The translations under genes and the position numbers were made by a program. Below are positions 7,050 to 14,131 of a stretch of DNA of 18,812 nucleotides, one piece after another (the first letter of the stretch is position 1; every line of letters starts with the position of its first letter). The notes below the pieces were generated by a model. It was given only the letters and a program-made list of their open reading frames with translations, had not been told where the DNA came from and made no database searches. Origin of the DNA: Clostridia bacterium (GTDB taxonomy: Bacteria > Bacillota > Clostridia > TANB77 > CAG-508); assembly GCA_900753165.1 (NCBI GenBank), contig CAADYC010000012.1, positions 1 to 18,812 on the forward strand, in the 5' to 3' direction.

Positions 7050-7763
7050 TTATTGAATATATTTATGTGTTATTTCTTTACTATATTTAGGTATACTTAC
7101 TTTACCTTTTTCTATATCTATTTCAAATCCATAATTTCTTAATTCTTCAACATAACCACCATTTCCTAGTAATGTACTTTCGAGTTTTGTTGAATCACCA
7201 ATTGCTCTAATTTCATATGGTGATAAAACCCTTTGTTGATTTACAAAAATTATTGAATTACTTCCTACATCTACAATGTCTGACATATTAATTATTCTTT
7301 GTCCATTTATTGATATCGCTTCTGCTCCTGCTAGTTTTAAATAATCTACAATTACTAGTAAATCTTCTGCAGATATTGGATTTACGCTTTCTTCTTCATT
7401 TGTATTTTGATTGTTTATATCTTTTATTTTGATAGTTATTCCTTGTCCTTCAACATCTGTTTTTCCTAGATACATATTTGTTTGTTCTAATTCTTTTTCT
7501 ACCAATTTTGAAGAGTCTTCTGTTGATTGTTCTTTTTCCTTGTATTCTGCTAATTTGGCTGTTTTTTCATTGTATTGTTCTTCTGCTTCTTTATACATCT
7601 TTTTCCAATTTGCAAGTTCTGTTCTTAATTCTTCTTCTCTCATTGTTTCTATTGATGTAATATCTGTTTCTTTTACAACTTTAAATTGCATAGACATTAC
7701 AATTGCTAAAGCAAAACATGCTATTGCAATTGTTATACATACAGTTATTTTGCCTTTTTTCAT
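7050..7763 (-). CDS. DUF881 family protein (YlxW/YlxX type), copy 2
   Basis: This 237-residue protein has a single N-terminal membrane anchor at about residues 6-27, a charged coiled coil at about 38-95 (EELRTELANWKKMYKEAEE), and then the DUF881 domain. Recognisable DUF881 landmarks are GKTDVEGQGITIKIKD, DLLVIVDYLKLAGAEAISINGQRI and SPYEIRAIGD. Family members are usually near sbp and ftsQ in Firmicutes and are thought to act at the membrane in division or wall synthesis; the function is not established. ATG 7763 has a GGAAG-like site upstream. It is a paralogue of the preceding gene, with an unusual repeat-bearing spacer of 126 bp between them. Confidence 0.85.
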   Translation of the reverse strand: MKKGKITVCITIAIACFALAIVMSMQFKVVKETDITSIETMREEELRTELANWKKMYKEAEEQYNEKTAKLAEYKEKEQSTEDSSKLVEKELEQTNMYLGKTDVEGQGITIKIKDINNQNTNEEESVNPISAEDLLVIVDYLKLAGAEAISINGQRIINMSDIVDVGSNSIIFVNQQRVLSPYEIRAIGDSTKLESTLLGNGGYVEELRNYGFEIDIEKGKVSIPKYSKEITHKYIQ

Positions 7764-7792
7764 TTTAAATTTTCTTCCTTTCGCTTCACTTC

Positions 7793-7880
7793 GTTTCGCT
7801 CATCGTCATCCAAAATTTTTTTCAAAAATTTTGTCTGTCAAATCTTGGGGTGTTTCCCTCATCGTCATCCAAATTTTTTT
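7793..7880. repeat. Duplicated short repeat and hairpin between the DUF881 genes
   Basis: Two direct copies (7793-7822 and 7852-7880, period 59 bp) share CTCATCGTCATCCAAA followed by a T tract, with only small differences. The first copy runs into a perfect 10-bp inverted repeat, CAAAATTTTT (7811-7820) and AAAAATTTTG (7824-7833). The adjacent 7781-7800 segment is also internally repetitive (TTCGCTTCACTTCGTTTCGC-like). It looks like a small dispersed repeat that has inserted or duplicated in the spacer. Function is unknown. Confidence 0.6.
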
Positions 7881-7889
7881 CTGTGATTA

Positions 7890-8609
7890 TTAATTTTTAT
7901 TACTTATATATTTAAAGTTTAAAACACCTGAATATTTAGGTATTGTTATTGAATTTGATTTTTTAGGTGTACTTACTTTTATTCCTCTTTCTTCAAGTTT
8001 ACTTAGCCATCCACCAGGTCTTGATAAATTAGCCAATGCTTCTGGTGAACCTATTGCTTTAATTTCAAATGGTGAACCTATTTTTTCACCATTAATATTA
8101 ATTATATTTCCTCCACAAATAATAGGAGTTGTTAAAATTACTCTTTGATTATTTATTGATATTGCTTCTGCTCCTGCATTTTTTAGTTCATTTACAACTT
8201 TTAGCAAATCAATATCATGTATTAATAAATCACTTGAATTTAAAACTGATGTTGAATCTATTTCACTATCTGCAAGTGTTATTATTATCCCAGGACCTGT
8301 GACCTCAGTTAACCCAATCATTTTATTTCCATCATTTATTTGATTTTTGGCTTCTTCTAACTCAGAATTGTTTTTTGTTGCACTTTCAATTTGTTCTTGT
8401 AATTGTGCATCAACTTTTTCAGTTTCTTTTATTAAATTATCATATTTTTCTTTATATTTTAGTACTTCTGCTCTTAGGTTATTTTCCTCATAATTTTTAC
8501 TTGATGTCGAATTTGTATTTTTTACCGTTTTTACTTGTATACAAATTCCTGTTGTTAATGCAAAACACATAATTCCTAAAACCAAAGCAATTGCTTTTTT
8601 ATTAGTCAT
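7890..8609 (-). CDS. DUF881 family protein (YlxW/YlxX type), copy 1
   Basis: This 239-residue protein has the same layout as its downstream paralogue: an N-terminal membrane segment at about residues 5-26, a coiled-coil stretch to about residue 95, and a DUF881 domain. Landmarks are GLTEVTGPGIIITLAD, DLLKVVNELKNAGAEAISINNQRV and SPFEIKAIGSPEAL. ATG 8609 has AGGAGAG upstream at good spacing. It lies between ftsQ (46 bp upstream) and the second DUF881 gene. Tandem DUF881 genes at this site are common in Firmicutes; the two copies here are clearly diverged. The molecular function is unknown. Confidence 0.87.
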   Translation of the reverse strand: MTNKKAIALVLGIMCFALTTGICIQVKTVKNTNSTSSKNYEENNLRAEVLKYKEKYDNLIKETEKVDAQLQEQIESATKNNSELEEAKNQINDGNKMIGLTEVTGPGIIITLADSEIDSTSVLNSSDLLIHDIDLLKVVNELKNAGAEAISINNQRVILTTPIICGGNIININGEKIGSPFEIKAIGSPEALANLSRPGGWLSKLEERGIKVSTPKKSNSITIPKYSGVLNFKYISNKN

Positions 8610-8654
8610 CTATATCTCTCCTATCTAAATAAAAATAACTTATAAACTATATAT

Positions 8655-9482
8655 TTATACTTTTTCTCTAAATCTAGGTTTAAAATCACCATTAATGTCT
8701 CCATTTAAATATATTGTTCCTTCTTTTCCCTCATTCTCTGTCAAAATTGCCGGTACATATAGCATTTTATTACTTAAGTTACTATTATTTCCTAAATGAA
8801 TTATTTTCTTTTCCTCATTCATTTCCATTATATAATCATTTGAATCTGTTATATCTATGCTAGAAACTTTTTTATCTAAATCATAACTTTTACATATATT
8901 CATTATTTGTATAACTGTTTCTAATTTTTCCAAGTCGTCATCATTTAGTCTATTTCCTTCCACAATTTGCTCTTGTGGTGTTGATATTCCTTTTATTACT
9001 GGCAAATCGAGTTTTTGCTCTGATATTTCTAATATATATCCTTGATTATTTATGTAAGCATATCCATTTAAAAATTCAACATTATAATCTTGTTTTCTTT
9101 CCTCTATTGTAATCTCTATTTTATTTGGAATTTTCCTTTGTATTTTTACATTTTCTACATATGCATTTGTTTTTATATCATTTATTAGTTTGCCTTTGTA
9201 AAATCTAAATATATTTTGACCTACTTGTAATTGTGATAAACTGACTATTGTGTCTGCTGCTATCTTTTCATTTCCTATAACTTCTACATCAGATATATTA
9301 AATATTGGTGAAATTAATGCAAAACAAATTCCTCCTATTATTATTGCTAGTAATAATAGTGTTTTTATTATTTTCTTTATTCTTTTCTTTTTTTTAATTA
9401 TTTTTGCTTGTTTTTTTGTCATCCTTGCTTGATTTTTTTGTTGTATTGTTTTGTTATTTTTATTTGTCATTCCTATTACCAT
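8655..9482 (-). CDS. ftsQ: Cell division protein FtsQ/DivIB (POTRA domain)
   Basis: Bitopic division protein that links septal wall synthesis proteins. From ATG 9482 there is a very basic cytoplasmic region (KKKRIKKIIK), one membrane segment TLLLLAIIIGGICFALI at about residues 41-57, then a POTRA domain beginning FNISDVEVIGNEKI and the FtsQ-type segment RKIPNKIEITIEERK, and a beta domain with GYAYINNQGYILE. The product is 275 residues. There is no convincing ribosome binding site before ATG 9482. An open, coding-like stretch continues upstream in the same frame to a TAA at 9618-9620, and beyond that to a TTG with a perfect GGAGGTG. The true start is therefore uncertain. A terminator hairpin and long palindrome separate it from murA. 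Confidence 0.88.
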   Translation of the reverse strand: MVIGMTNKNNKTIQQKNQARMTKKQAKIIKKKKRIKKIIKTLLLLAIIIGGICFALISPIFNISDVEVIGNEKIAADTIVSLSQLQVGQNIFRFYKGKLINDIKTNAYVENVKIQRKIPNKIEITIEERKQDYNVEFLNGYAYINNQGYILEISEQKLDLPVIKGISTPQEQIVEGNRLNDDDLEKLETVIQIMNICKSYDLDKKVSSIDITDSNDYIMEMNEEKKIIHLGNNSNLSNKMLYVPAILTENEGKEGTIYLNGDINGDFKPRFREKV

Positions 9483-9641
9483 TTCTGTATCAAAATCAAA
9501 TTGGTCTTTTTGTTCATTTTTTCTTTGTTTTATTCTTTTTTCTCTTTCTTTTGCCTTTTTCTTTTCTTCTTTTTCTTTTTTTACTGTATTATTAGAAAAA
9601 TTATATAAATCATCTATTTATTTTCTTTGTTGTTTTGTCAA
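9483..9641 (-). pseudogene. Upstream in-frame extension of ftsQ interrupted by TAA
   Basis: On the minus strand GGAGGTG (9648-9654) precedes TTG (9641), then ACA AAA CAA CAA AGA AAA and a TAA (9620-9618). Reading on in the same frame gives IDDLYNFSNNTVKKEKEEKK and a charged run to Met of the annotated ftsQ, with no further stop. This looks like the real N-terminus of FtsQ, broken by one nonsense codon; one base change (TAA to AAA) would close it. Alternatives are a 7-residue leader peptide with re-initiation downstream, or read-through. A sequence error cannot be excluded. Confidence 0.5.
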
Positions 9642-9684
9642 AATTTTCACCTCCAAAAATTTCTAGTATGTATTGTATCAGAAA

Positions 9685-9708
9685 AAAAACTATATTTCTA
9701 TAGTTTTT
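9685..9708 (-). terminator. Hairpin with T tract between murA and ftsQ
   Basis: AAAAACTATA (9685-9694) and TATAGTTTTT (9699-9708) make a perfect 10-bp stem with a 4-base loop, followed by three more T residues on the minus strand. It would end murA transcription before ftsQ. A possible extended -10 for ftsQ, TGATACAAT (9680-9672), lies just beyond. Confidence 0.55.
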
Positions 9709-9756
9709 ACAAAAAATTCATATATTATTGTTGGATTTAAGTTAACTTTTAGTAAG

Positions 9757-9960
9757 AATAATATATTGGAATACCTGAATTTTATAGTTTGAATATATTT
9801 CGAATGCGACCAAAATAGTGTTACAAATTCTTAAGTAAATACTCTAAAGGGTCCTGTATTCGTGGTTTGTTAGAGAATTTACATTAGAATTTGTTAACGT
9901 TATGCATGGAAGCTGAGAAATATATGAAAACTATAAAATTTAGGTATTCCAAGTATTATT
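9757..9960. repeat. Long imperfect palindrome (about 204 bp), MITE-like or structured RNA
   Basis: The outer arms are 9757-9801 and 9916-9960. They pair through TTGGAATACCT, one mismatch, AATTTTATAGTTT, a two-base mismatch and ATATATTTC. A second pair of arms inside (about 9819-9846 and 9868-9895) matches as CAAATTCT, three bases with two mismatches, GTAAAT, one mismatch, CTCTAA. The apical loop is about 9847-9867. No ORF is present. This fills most of the 334-bp gap between ftsQ and murA. Confidence 0.75.
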
Positions 9961-9974
9961 TTGCTTTAGAAATT

Positions 9975-11222
9975 TTACTCAATATTTATATTAGCCCCTA
10001 AGCTTCTTAATTTACAATCCAATTTTTCATATCCTCTCAAAATATATTCTATATTATCTATTTGACTTCTTCCTTTAGCAATTAAACCTGCTAATACAAG
10101 CGCAGCTCCACCTCTCAAATCTGTTGCTTTAACCTCTGCACCATACAATCTTCTAGTTCCCCTTATTACTGCACTTTTTCCTTCCACTGTAATTTTTGCC
10201 CCCATCTTATTTAGTTCTTGAGTATATTTATATCTATTTTCAAAAATATTTTCTACAATTATTGATGTTCCTTTAGCTGTTGTAAGCATTGCTGCAAATA
10301 CTGATTGCATATCAGTAGGAAATCCTGGATATGGCATTGTTTTTATATCTATTGCTTTTAATTTTTTAGGCGCTATTATTTTAATTTTATTTTTATTTAC
10401 TTCTATTTTGCAATCCGCTTCTTCTAATTTATTTATTATTGGTGTAATATGTGTTGGATTTACGTTTTCTAATATCATGTTACCTTTTGTTGCCGCTACA
10501 AAACATAAAAATGAGCCTGTTTCTATTCTATCTGGCATTATATTGTAACTTATATCTTTTAACCTCTTTACACCATCAATTTGTATTTCATCTGTTCCTG
10601 CTCCAACAATTCTTGCACCCATTTTATTTAGGAAATTTTGTAGGTCTATTATCTCTGGCTCTCTTGCAGCATTTGTTATAATTGTAGTTCCATCTGCTAA
10701 TACACTTGCAAGTATTGCATTTTCTGTTGCTCCTACACTTGGAAAATCTAGATCTATTTTTTCGCCTTTTATTTTTTCAGCATTACATTCTATATTTCCA
10801 TGATTTTGAGTCACTTGTATTCCTAATTTTTCAAAACTTTTTAGATGTAAATCTATTGGTCTTGAACCAATATCACATCCTCCTGGATATGAAAATATTG
10901 CTTTTTTATATCTTCCTAGTAATGCTCCTGCAAGTATTACTGAAGAGCGCATTTTGTGCATTAATTCTGGTGGTATTTCGAATTTTTCTATTTTTGATGT
11001 ATCTATTTTTATTTTTCCGTTCTTCTTTTCTATTTTTGCACCAAGTATTTCCAATATTTTATACATCATTTGTGTGTCTTGTATGTTTGGTACATTATAT
11101 AATGTAGTTTTTCCAGCATTCAATATTGTTGCTGCTATTATTGGTAATGCTGAATTTTTTGAACCTGATATTTTTACTGTACCCTCTAGCTTTTGACCTC
11201 CGTCTATTATGTATCTGGACAT
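9975..11222 (-). CDS. murA: UDP-N-acetylglucosamine 1-carboxyvinyltransferase MurA
   Basis: Catalyses the first committed step of peptidoglycan synthesis, transfer of enolpyruvate from PEP to UDP-GlcNAc, in the cytoplasm. The 415-residue product starts with GTVKISGSKNSALP, whose Lys22 and Asn23 bind substrate. It carries the catalytic loop YPGGCDIGSRPIDLHL with Cys116, the fosfomycin target residue in Cys-type enzymes. Near residue 300 is the conserved PGFPTDMQS with the catalytic Asp, and the protein ends in the LRGGAALVLAGL segment. GGGGAGGAA lies close before ATG 11222. The position upstream of ftsQ fits a division and wall cluster. Firmicutes often have two MurA copies; I cannot tell which this is. 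Confidence 0.96.
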   Translation of the reverse strand: MSRYIIDGGQKLEGTVKISGSKNSALPIIAATILNAGKTTLYNVPNIQDTQMMYKILEILGAKIEKKNGKIKIDTSKIEKFEIPPELMHKMRSSVILAGALLGRYKKAIFSYPGGCDIGSRPIDLHLKSFEKLGIQVTQNHGNIECNAEKIKGEKIDLDFPSVGATENAILASVLADGTTIITNAAREPEIIDLQNFLNKMGARIVGAGTDEIQIDGVKRLKDISYNIMPDRIETGSFLCFVAATKGNMILENVNPTHITPIINKLEEADCKIEVNKNKIKIIAPKKLKAIDIKTMPYPGFPTDMQSVFAAMLTTAKGTSIIVENIFENRYKYTQELNKMGAKITVEGKSAVIRGTRRLYGAEVKATDLRGGAALVLAGLIAKGRSQIDNIEYILRGYEKLDCKLRSLGANINIE

Positions 11223-11237
11223 TCTTTCTTCCTCCCC

Positions 11238-11278
11238 TTTTACGTTTTTGCTATATTTTATGATTTGTTTACGTAAAA
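11238..11278. promoter_or_regulatory. Inverted repeat TTTTACGT/ACGTAAAA upstream of murA
   Basis: TTTTACGT (11238-11245) and ACGTAAAA (11271-11278) are perfect 8-bp inverted arms 25 bp apart, in the 5' region of murA. They flank an AT-rich stretch with weak -10-like sequences on the minus strand. A regulator site is possible but unproven. Confidence 0.3.
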
Positions 11279-11289
11279 AGTGAATTTAA

Positions 11290-11327
11290 AATAGAAGCTA
11301 CAACTTATTCAAGTCATAGCCTCTATT
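11290..11327 (-). terminator. Hairpin after the 224-residue gene
   Basis: AATAGAAGCTA (11290-11300) and TAGCCTCTATT (11317-11327) form an 11-bp stem with one mismatch, with an inner ACTT-ATTC-AAGT hairpin. Only four T residues follow on the minus strand, so termination strength is uncertain. Confidence 0.45.
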
Positions 11328-11336
11328 CCAAGCTTA

Positions 11337-12011
11337 TCAGTTTGCATCTGCTACCTTCATTATCTTAAATGACGTAACTGAAGGTACAACACTTTCTAAT
11401 ACACAATTAGATTCATACTCAAATCCAAATATGTATGAAGGTGATTTCATATCACCCATTTTAACAGCTCCACCTACAATTCGATAGGTTCCATCTTTCC
11501 AAACTATTAATCTATTATAGTTTAAAGAATCTGGAATATTACATAGGATTTCCCAACTTTCCCCATTTTGGATTCGTTGTGCCTGTTCAAGAGCAAACTC
11601 AACCCAATCAGTAAGATGGTCTCCCATTTTACAAGCCATCTTTCTTAGCTGGCATACAGTTTGTGGCTCTACCCATGTTTTTTCAGGTTTGAAAGTATAA
11701 AATGTCCTACGATATTTCTTAGGCTCATTATCTAATCTCTCAAAAGCCTGAAGAATCAATTTTCTTAACTTTTCCTGTTCCTCATTATCTCTTTTTTCAG
11801 AAAAAAGAGAACGATTTATCTTTACAGGTTTTATTTCAAATAGTTTACCTTCAACAGGCATTTCAACAATTTGAATAGGTTGCTCTTCATTAGAAAAATG
11901 TTTTTCCAAAATAGCTATAAGCTCTTCATCTGAAAAATGCATTTTCCGCCCATTCACTTCTAATTCAAAAAATGAATGGCCATCTTTAACTTCTAAGCTT
12001 ACTTCCTTCAT
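11337..12011 (-). CDS. Protein of unknown function, probably acquired
   Basis: I do not recognise this 224-residue protein. It has no membrane segment or signal peptide. The N-terminal part (residues 1-35) is strand-like with VKDGHSFFELEVNGRKMHFSDEEL-type spacing, the middle is rich in charged residues (EKRDNEEQEKLRKLI) and basic (KKYRRTFYTFKP), and the C-terminal part contains GGAVKMGDMKSPSYIFGF. The start is ATG 12011 with AGGAGG upstream. It differs from its neighbours: it is less AT-rich, uses varied codons, and holds the only in-frame CGG (in NGRK) apart from the sigE and sigG break sites. It has its own hairpin and an operator-like palindrome. This suggests a transferred gene between rdgB and murA. 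Confidence 0.8.
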   Translation of the reverse strand: MKEVSLEVKDGHSFFELEVNGRKMHFSDEELIAILEKHFSNEEQPIQIVEMPVEGKLFEIKPVKINRSLFSEKRDNEEQEKLRKLILQAFERLDNEPKKYRRTFYTFKPEKTWVEPQTVCQLRKMACKMGDHLTDWVEFALEQAQRIQNGESWEILCNIPDSLNYNRLIVWKDGTYRIVGGAVKMGDMKSPSYIFGFEYESNCVLESVVPSVTSFKIMKVADAN

Positions 12012-12038
12012 GCCTTATATCCTCCTGTATTATATATT

Positions 12039-12061
12039 TAAGGTATCTACCTTATATTATA
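12039..12061 (-). promoter_or_regulatory. Operator-like palindrome behind a -10 box
   Basis: TAAGGTA-TC-TACCTTA (12039-12054) is a perfect 7-bp palindrome with a 2-base centre. It lies directly downstream of a TATAAT -10 on the minus strand (12056-12061) and about 13 bp upstream of the RBS of the unknown gene. No good -35 is seen. This is where a repressor site would be expected; autoregulation is a guess. Confidence 0.4.
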
Positions 12062-12076
12062 TATTTTACCACATAT

Positions 12077-12643
12077 TTACATATTTTTCAATTTTTCTAA
12101 AGCTTTTTTTCTAGCACTTATTTCATTTTTTTCTTTATCAGAAAGTTCTGCCAATGTTCTTCCATCTTCTAATTCAAAAATTTCATCAAATCCAAATCCA
12201 TTTTCTCCCCTTGGGATTTCTGCAACATAACCTTGAATATCTGCTACTGCTGTAATAGTTTTTTCACCATCTGAAAGTGCCATTGCTGTTATAAATGTTA
12301 TTTTTCTTTTTTCATGTGGTACTCCTTTTAATTTTTCTATTAAAGCTTCATTTCTTTCTCTGTCTGTTCCATTATGCCATCTTTTTGTATACACTCCTGG
12401 AAATCCATCTAAATATTCAATTTGAATACCTGAATCGTCTGCTAGGCACATTTTTCCATTCAACGATTTTGCTATTGTTTCAGCTTTTTTTCTTGCATTT
12501 CCTTCAAATGTATCTTGATCTTCTTCAACATCTATATCAATACCTATTTCATTCATTGGTATTATTTCATAATCTTCTAAAATTTCTTGTGCTTCTTTGA
12601 TTTTTCCTTTATTTCCAGAAGCCATTATAACTTGTTTTTTCAT
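12077..12643 (-). CDS. rdgB: XTP/dITP diphosphatase (RdgB/HAM1 family)
   Basis: House-cleaning enzyme that hydrolyses non-canonical purine triphosphates such as dITP and XTP to monophosphates, keeping them out of nucleic acids. The 188-residue product has the family order: MASGNKGKIKEAQ at the N-terminus, DTFEGNARKKA near residue 44, LADDSGIQIEYLDGFPGVYTKR (about 67-88), GENGFGFDEIF (about 145-155) and AELSDKEKNEISARKKAL near the end. GAGAAGG lies shortly before the ATG. It follows cmk by 17 bp, so the two are cotranscribed. Confidence 0.95.
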   Translation of the reverse strand: MKKQVIMASGNKGKIKEAQEILEDYEIIPMNEIGIDIDVEEDQDTFEGNARKKAETIAKSLNGKMCLADDSGIQIEYLDGFPGVYTKRWHNGTDRERNEALIEKLKGVPHEKRKITFITAMALSDGEKTITAVADIQGYVAEIPRGENGFGFDEIFELEDGRTLAELSDKEKNEISARKKALEKLKNM

Positions 12644-12660
12644 TGTAAGCCTTCTCTTTT

Positions 12661-13320
12661 TTATTCATATTTTTTTATAATCTCTTTTATTTTTTCTACT
12701 ACTTCATCAATTGTTAAATTTGTTGAATCAACAACAATTGCATCATCTGCTTTTTTTAAAGCACCTACTTTTTTATGCATATCATTATAATCTCTCATTT
12801 TTACATTTTCCAAAACTTCTTCATATGTTGTATCTATTCCATTTTGAATATTTTCTTCATATCTTCTTTTAGCTCTTACTTCTTCACTTGCATCTAAATA
12901 AATCTTTATATCAGCATTTGGAAATACAACCGTACCAATATCTCTACCCTCTACAATAACGTTTTTTCCATTTGCAAGTTTCCTTTGCACTTCCACCATT
13001 TTTTCTCTTACTGGAATTATAGAAGAAACTTGAGAAACTATTGATGTTACCTCTTTTGTTCTTATTTCTTTACTAACATCTTCTCCATTTAATAAAATGA
13101 TGTCTTTATCTCCTGTGTTATTGATTTCTATATTTATATCATTTGCTATTTTTATTATTTTTTCTTCGTCTTTTAAACTAACATTTTCTCTTAAACCCTG
13201 CAATGCTACACATCTATATGTTGCTCCTGTATCTAAGTTTAAAAATCCTAATTCTTTTTCAATTCTTTTTGTTACTGTTCCTTTTCCACTACCAGCTGGT
13301 CCATCAACTGCTACTATCAT
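12661..13320 (-). CDS. cmk: Cytidylate kinase
   Basis: Phosphorylates CMP and dCMP to the diphosphates for nucleic acid and lipid synthesis. The P-loop GPAGSGKG is at residues 7-14, followed by NLDTGATYRCVAL (about 29-41). The substrate and lid features VIVEGRDIGTVVFPNADIKIYLDAS and RAKRRYEE are near residues 118-155. The 219-residue length fits the bacterial family. AAGGGTG lies just before ATG 13320. It sits between a small unknown gene and rdgB in one operon. Confidence 0.96.
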   Translation of the reverse strand: MIVAVDGPAGSGKGTVTKRIEKELGFLNLDTGATYRCVALQGLRENVSLKDEEKIIKIANDINIEINNTGDKDIILLNGEDVSKEIRTKEVTSIVSQVSSIIPVREKMVEVQRKLANGKNVIVEGRDIGTVVFPNADIKIYLDASEEVRAKRRYEENIQNGIDTTYEEVLENVKMRDYNDMHKKVGALKKADDAIVVDSTNLTIDEVVEKIKEIIKKYE

Positions 13321-13338
13321 CTTTTACACCCTTTCTTC

Positions 13339-13551
13339 TTAATTAATTTTTTTAGAAACAATTTTATTTATTGATATTTCTTTGGGAATAATTACTTTAC
13401 CACATACTACATTTCGAGGCTTTTCTATTTCATATATTTTATTTAATAATTCATTTTCTTTTTTAAAAAATATTGCAAATAAATTTTTTCTTATTTTCGA
13501 AAATATGTCTTCTTTTACAATTATTAAACCTGTTTCTACTTTTTTATCCAT
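13339..13551 (-). CDS. Small protein of unknown function, first gene of the cmk operon
   Basis: The 70-residue product (MDKKVETGLIIVKEDIFSKI...) is basic and not recognised. It has an amphipathic central part with FSKIRKNLFAIFFKKENELL, then IEKPRNVVCGKVIIPKEI. ATG 13551 is chosen because GAGGG lies about seven bases upstream; an in-frame GTG at 13572 lacks a site. A strong promoter lies upstream and the stop is 18 bp before cmk. The coding potential rests on start signals and operon position rather than a known family, so it could be lineage-specific. Confidence 0.7.
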   Translation of the reverse strand: MDKKVETGLIIVKEDIFSKIRKNLFAIFFKKENELLNKIYEIEKPRNVVCGKVIIPKEISINKIVSKKIN

Positions 13552-13572
13552 ATTATTCCCTCTTTTTTTCAC

Positions 13573-13601
13573 ATTATATATTTTTTTTATCTTTTTATCA
13601 A
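13573..13601 (-). promoter_or_regulatory. Promoter of the small gene-cmk-rdgB operon
   Basis: On the minus strand there is TTGATA (13596-13601), a 17-base spacer and a perfect TATAAT (13573-13578), 21 bp before the start codon. Confidence 0.75.
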
Positions 13602-13616
13602 TACTATTTTTTCAGT

Positions 13617-13644
13617 AACACAAATTTTTTAAAATAATACAATA
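13617..13644 (+). promoter_or_regulatory. Possible late mother-cell (SigK/SigE-like) promoter for cwlJ-gerQ
   Basis: No SigA-type promoter is obvious before cwlJ. AATACAATA (13636-13644) resembles the -10 CATANNNTA of SigK or CATACANT of SigE, and AACAC (13617-13621) resembles the AC-containing SigK -35 at similar spacing. Given the gene products this is expected, but the match is weak. Confidence 0.3.
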
Positions 13645-13660
13645 ATAAGAGGTGATTAAT

Positions 13661-14107
13661 GTGGCATATTCAGAAAGAGAACTATTAGCAAGAATGATAC
13701 AATGTGAGGCCGGTGGAGAAGGTGACATTGGAATGAAAGCAGTTGCATCTGTAATAATGAACAGAGTAAATGTTCCAGTTGGAGAATATTCAAGAGTTTC
13801 TCAAAATGGAAACATACGAAATATTTTATTCCAAGATGGTCAATTTGACTGTGCAAGAGAAACTATAAGAAATCAATATAATCCTCAAAACATTTACAAT
13901 ATGAATCCTACTGAAGAACATTTCTATATTGCTGATTGGGCACTTTCTGGTAATCGACTTACAGAGGCTGGTGAATGTTTGTGGTATTTAAATCCTTTTA
14001 AACCTACCTGTGATACAACTTTTCCTCGAAATGGTTCTGGTACATTCCATACTAGAATTACAAATCATTGCTTTTATAGACCAACCGCTTCTTATTCAAA
14101 CACTTAA
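13661..14107 (+). CDS. cwlJ: Spore cortex-lytic cell wall hydrolase, CwlJ/SleB family
   Basis: Hydrolase of the SleB/CwlJ catalytic family that degrades cortex peptidoglycan in germination. The product is 148 residues and has no signal peptide, so it fits CwlJ, which is deposited in the coat from the mother cell, rather than exported SleB. The domain starts at ELLARMIQCEAGGEGDIGMKAV-like sequence with the probable catalytic Glu16, continues with SVIMNRV, GQFDCA and ends with FHTRITNHCFY. GTG 13661 is chosen since AGAGGTG lies six bases upstream; an ATG at 13659 is out of frame and stops quickly. It is followed by a GerQ-like gene, its usual partner. Confidence 0.9.
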   Translation: MAYSERELLARMIQCEAGGEGDIGMKAVASVIMNRVNVPVGEYSRVSQNGNIRNILFQDGQFDCARETIRNQYNPQNIYNMNPTEEHFYIADWALSGNRLTEAGECLWYLNPFKPTCDTTFPRNGSGTFHTRITNHCFYRPTASYSNT

Positions 14108-14131
14108 ATTTATTTTGAAAGGATGAATTTT

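Noticed and set aside
9404..9666. Three overlapping plus-strand ORFs rich in Phe and Leu
   Set aside because: These are antisense to the lysine and glutamate rich ftsQ 5' region, which reads as poly-Phe/Leu on the other strand.
10451..11196. Plus-strand ORFs opposite murA
   Set aside because: Murein gene murA on the minus strand is certain; these are shadows with low-complexity hydrophobic translation.
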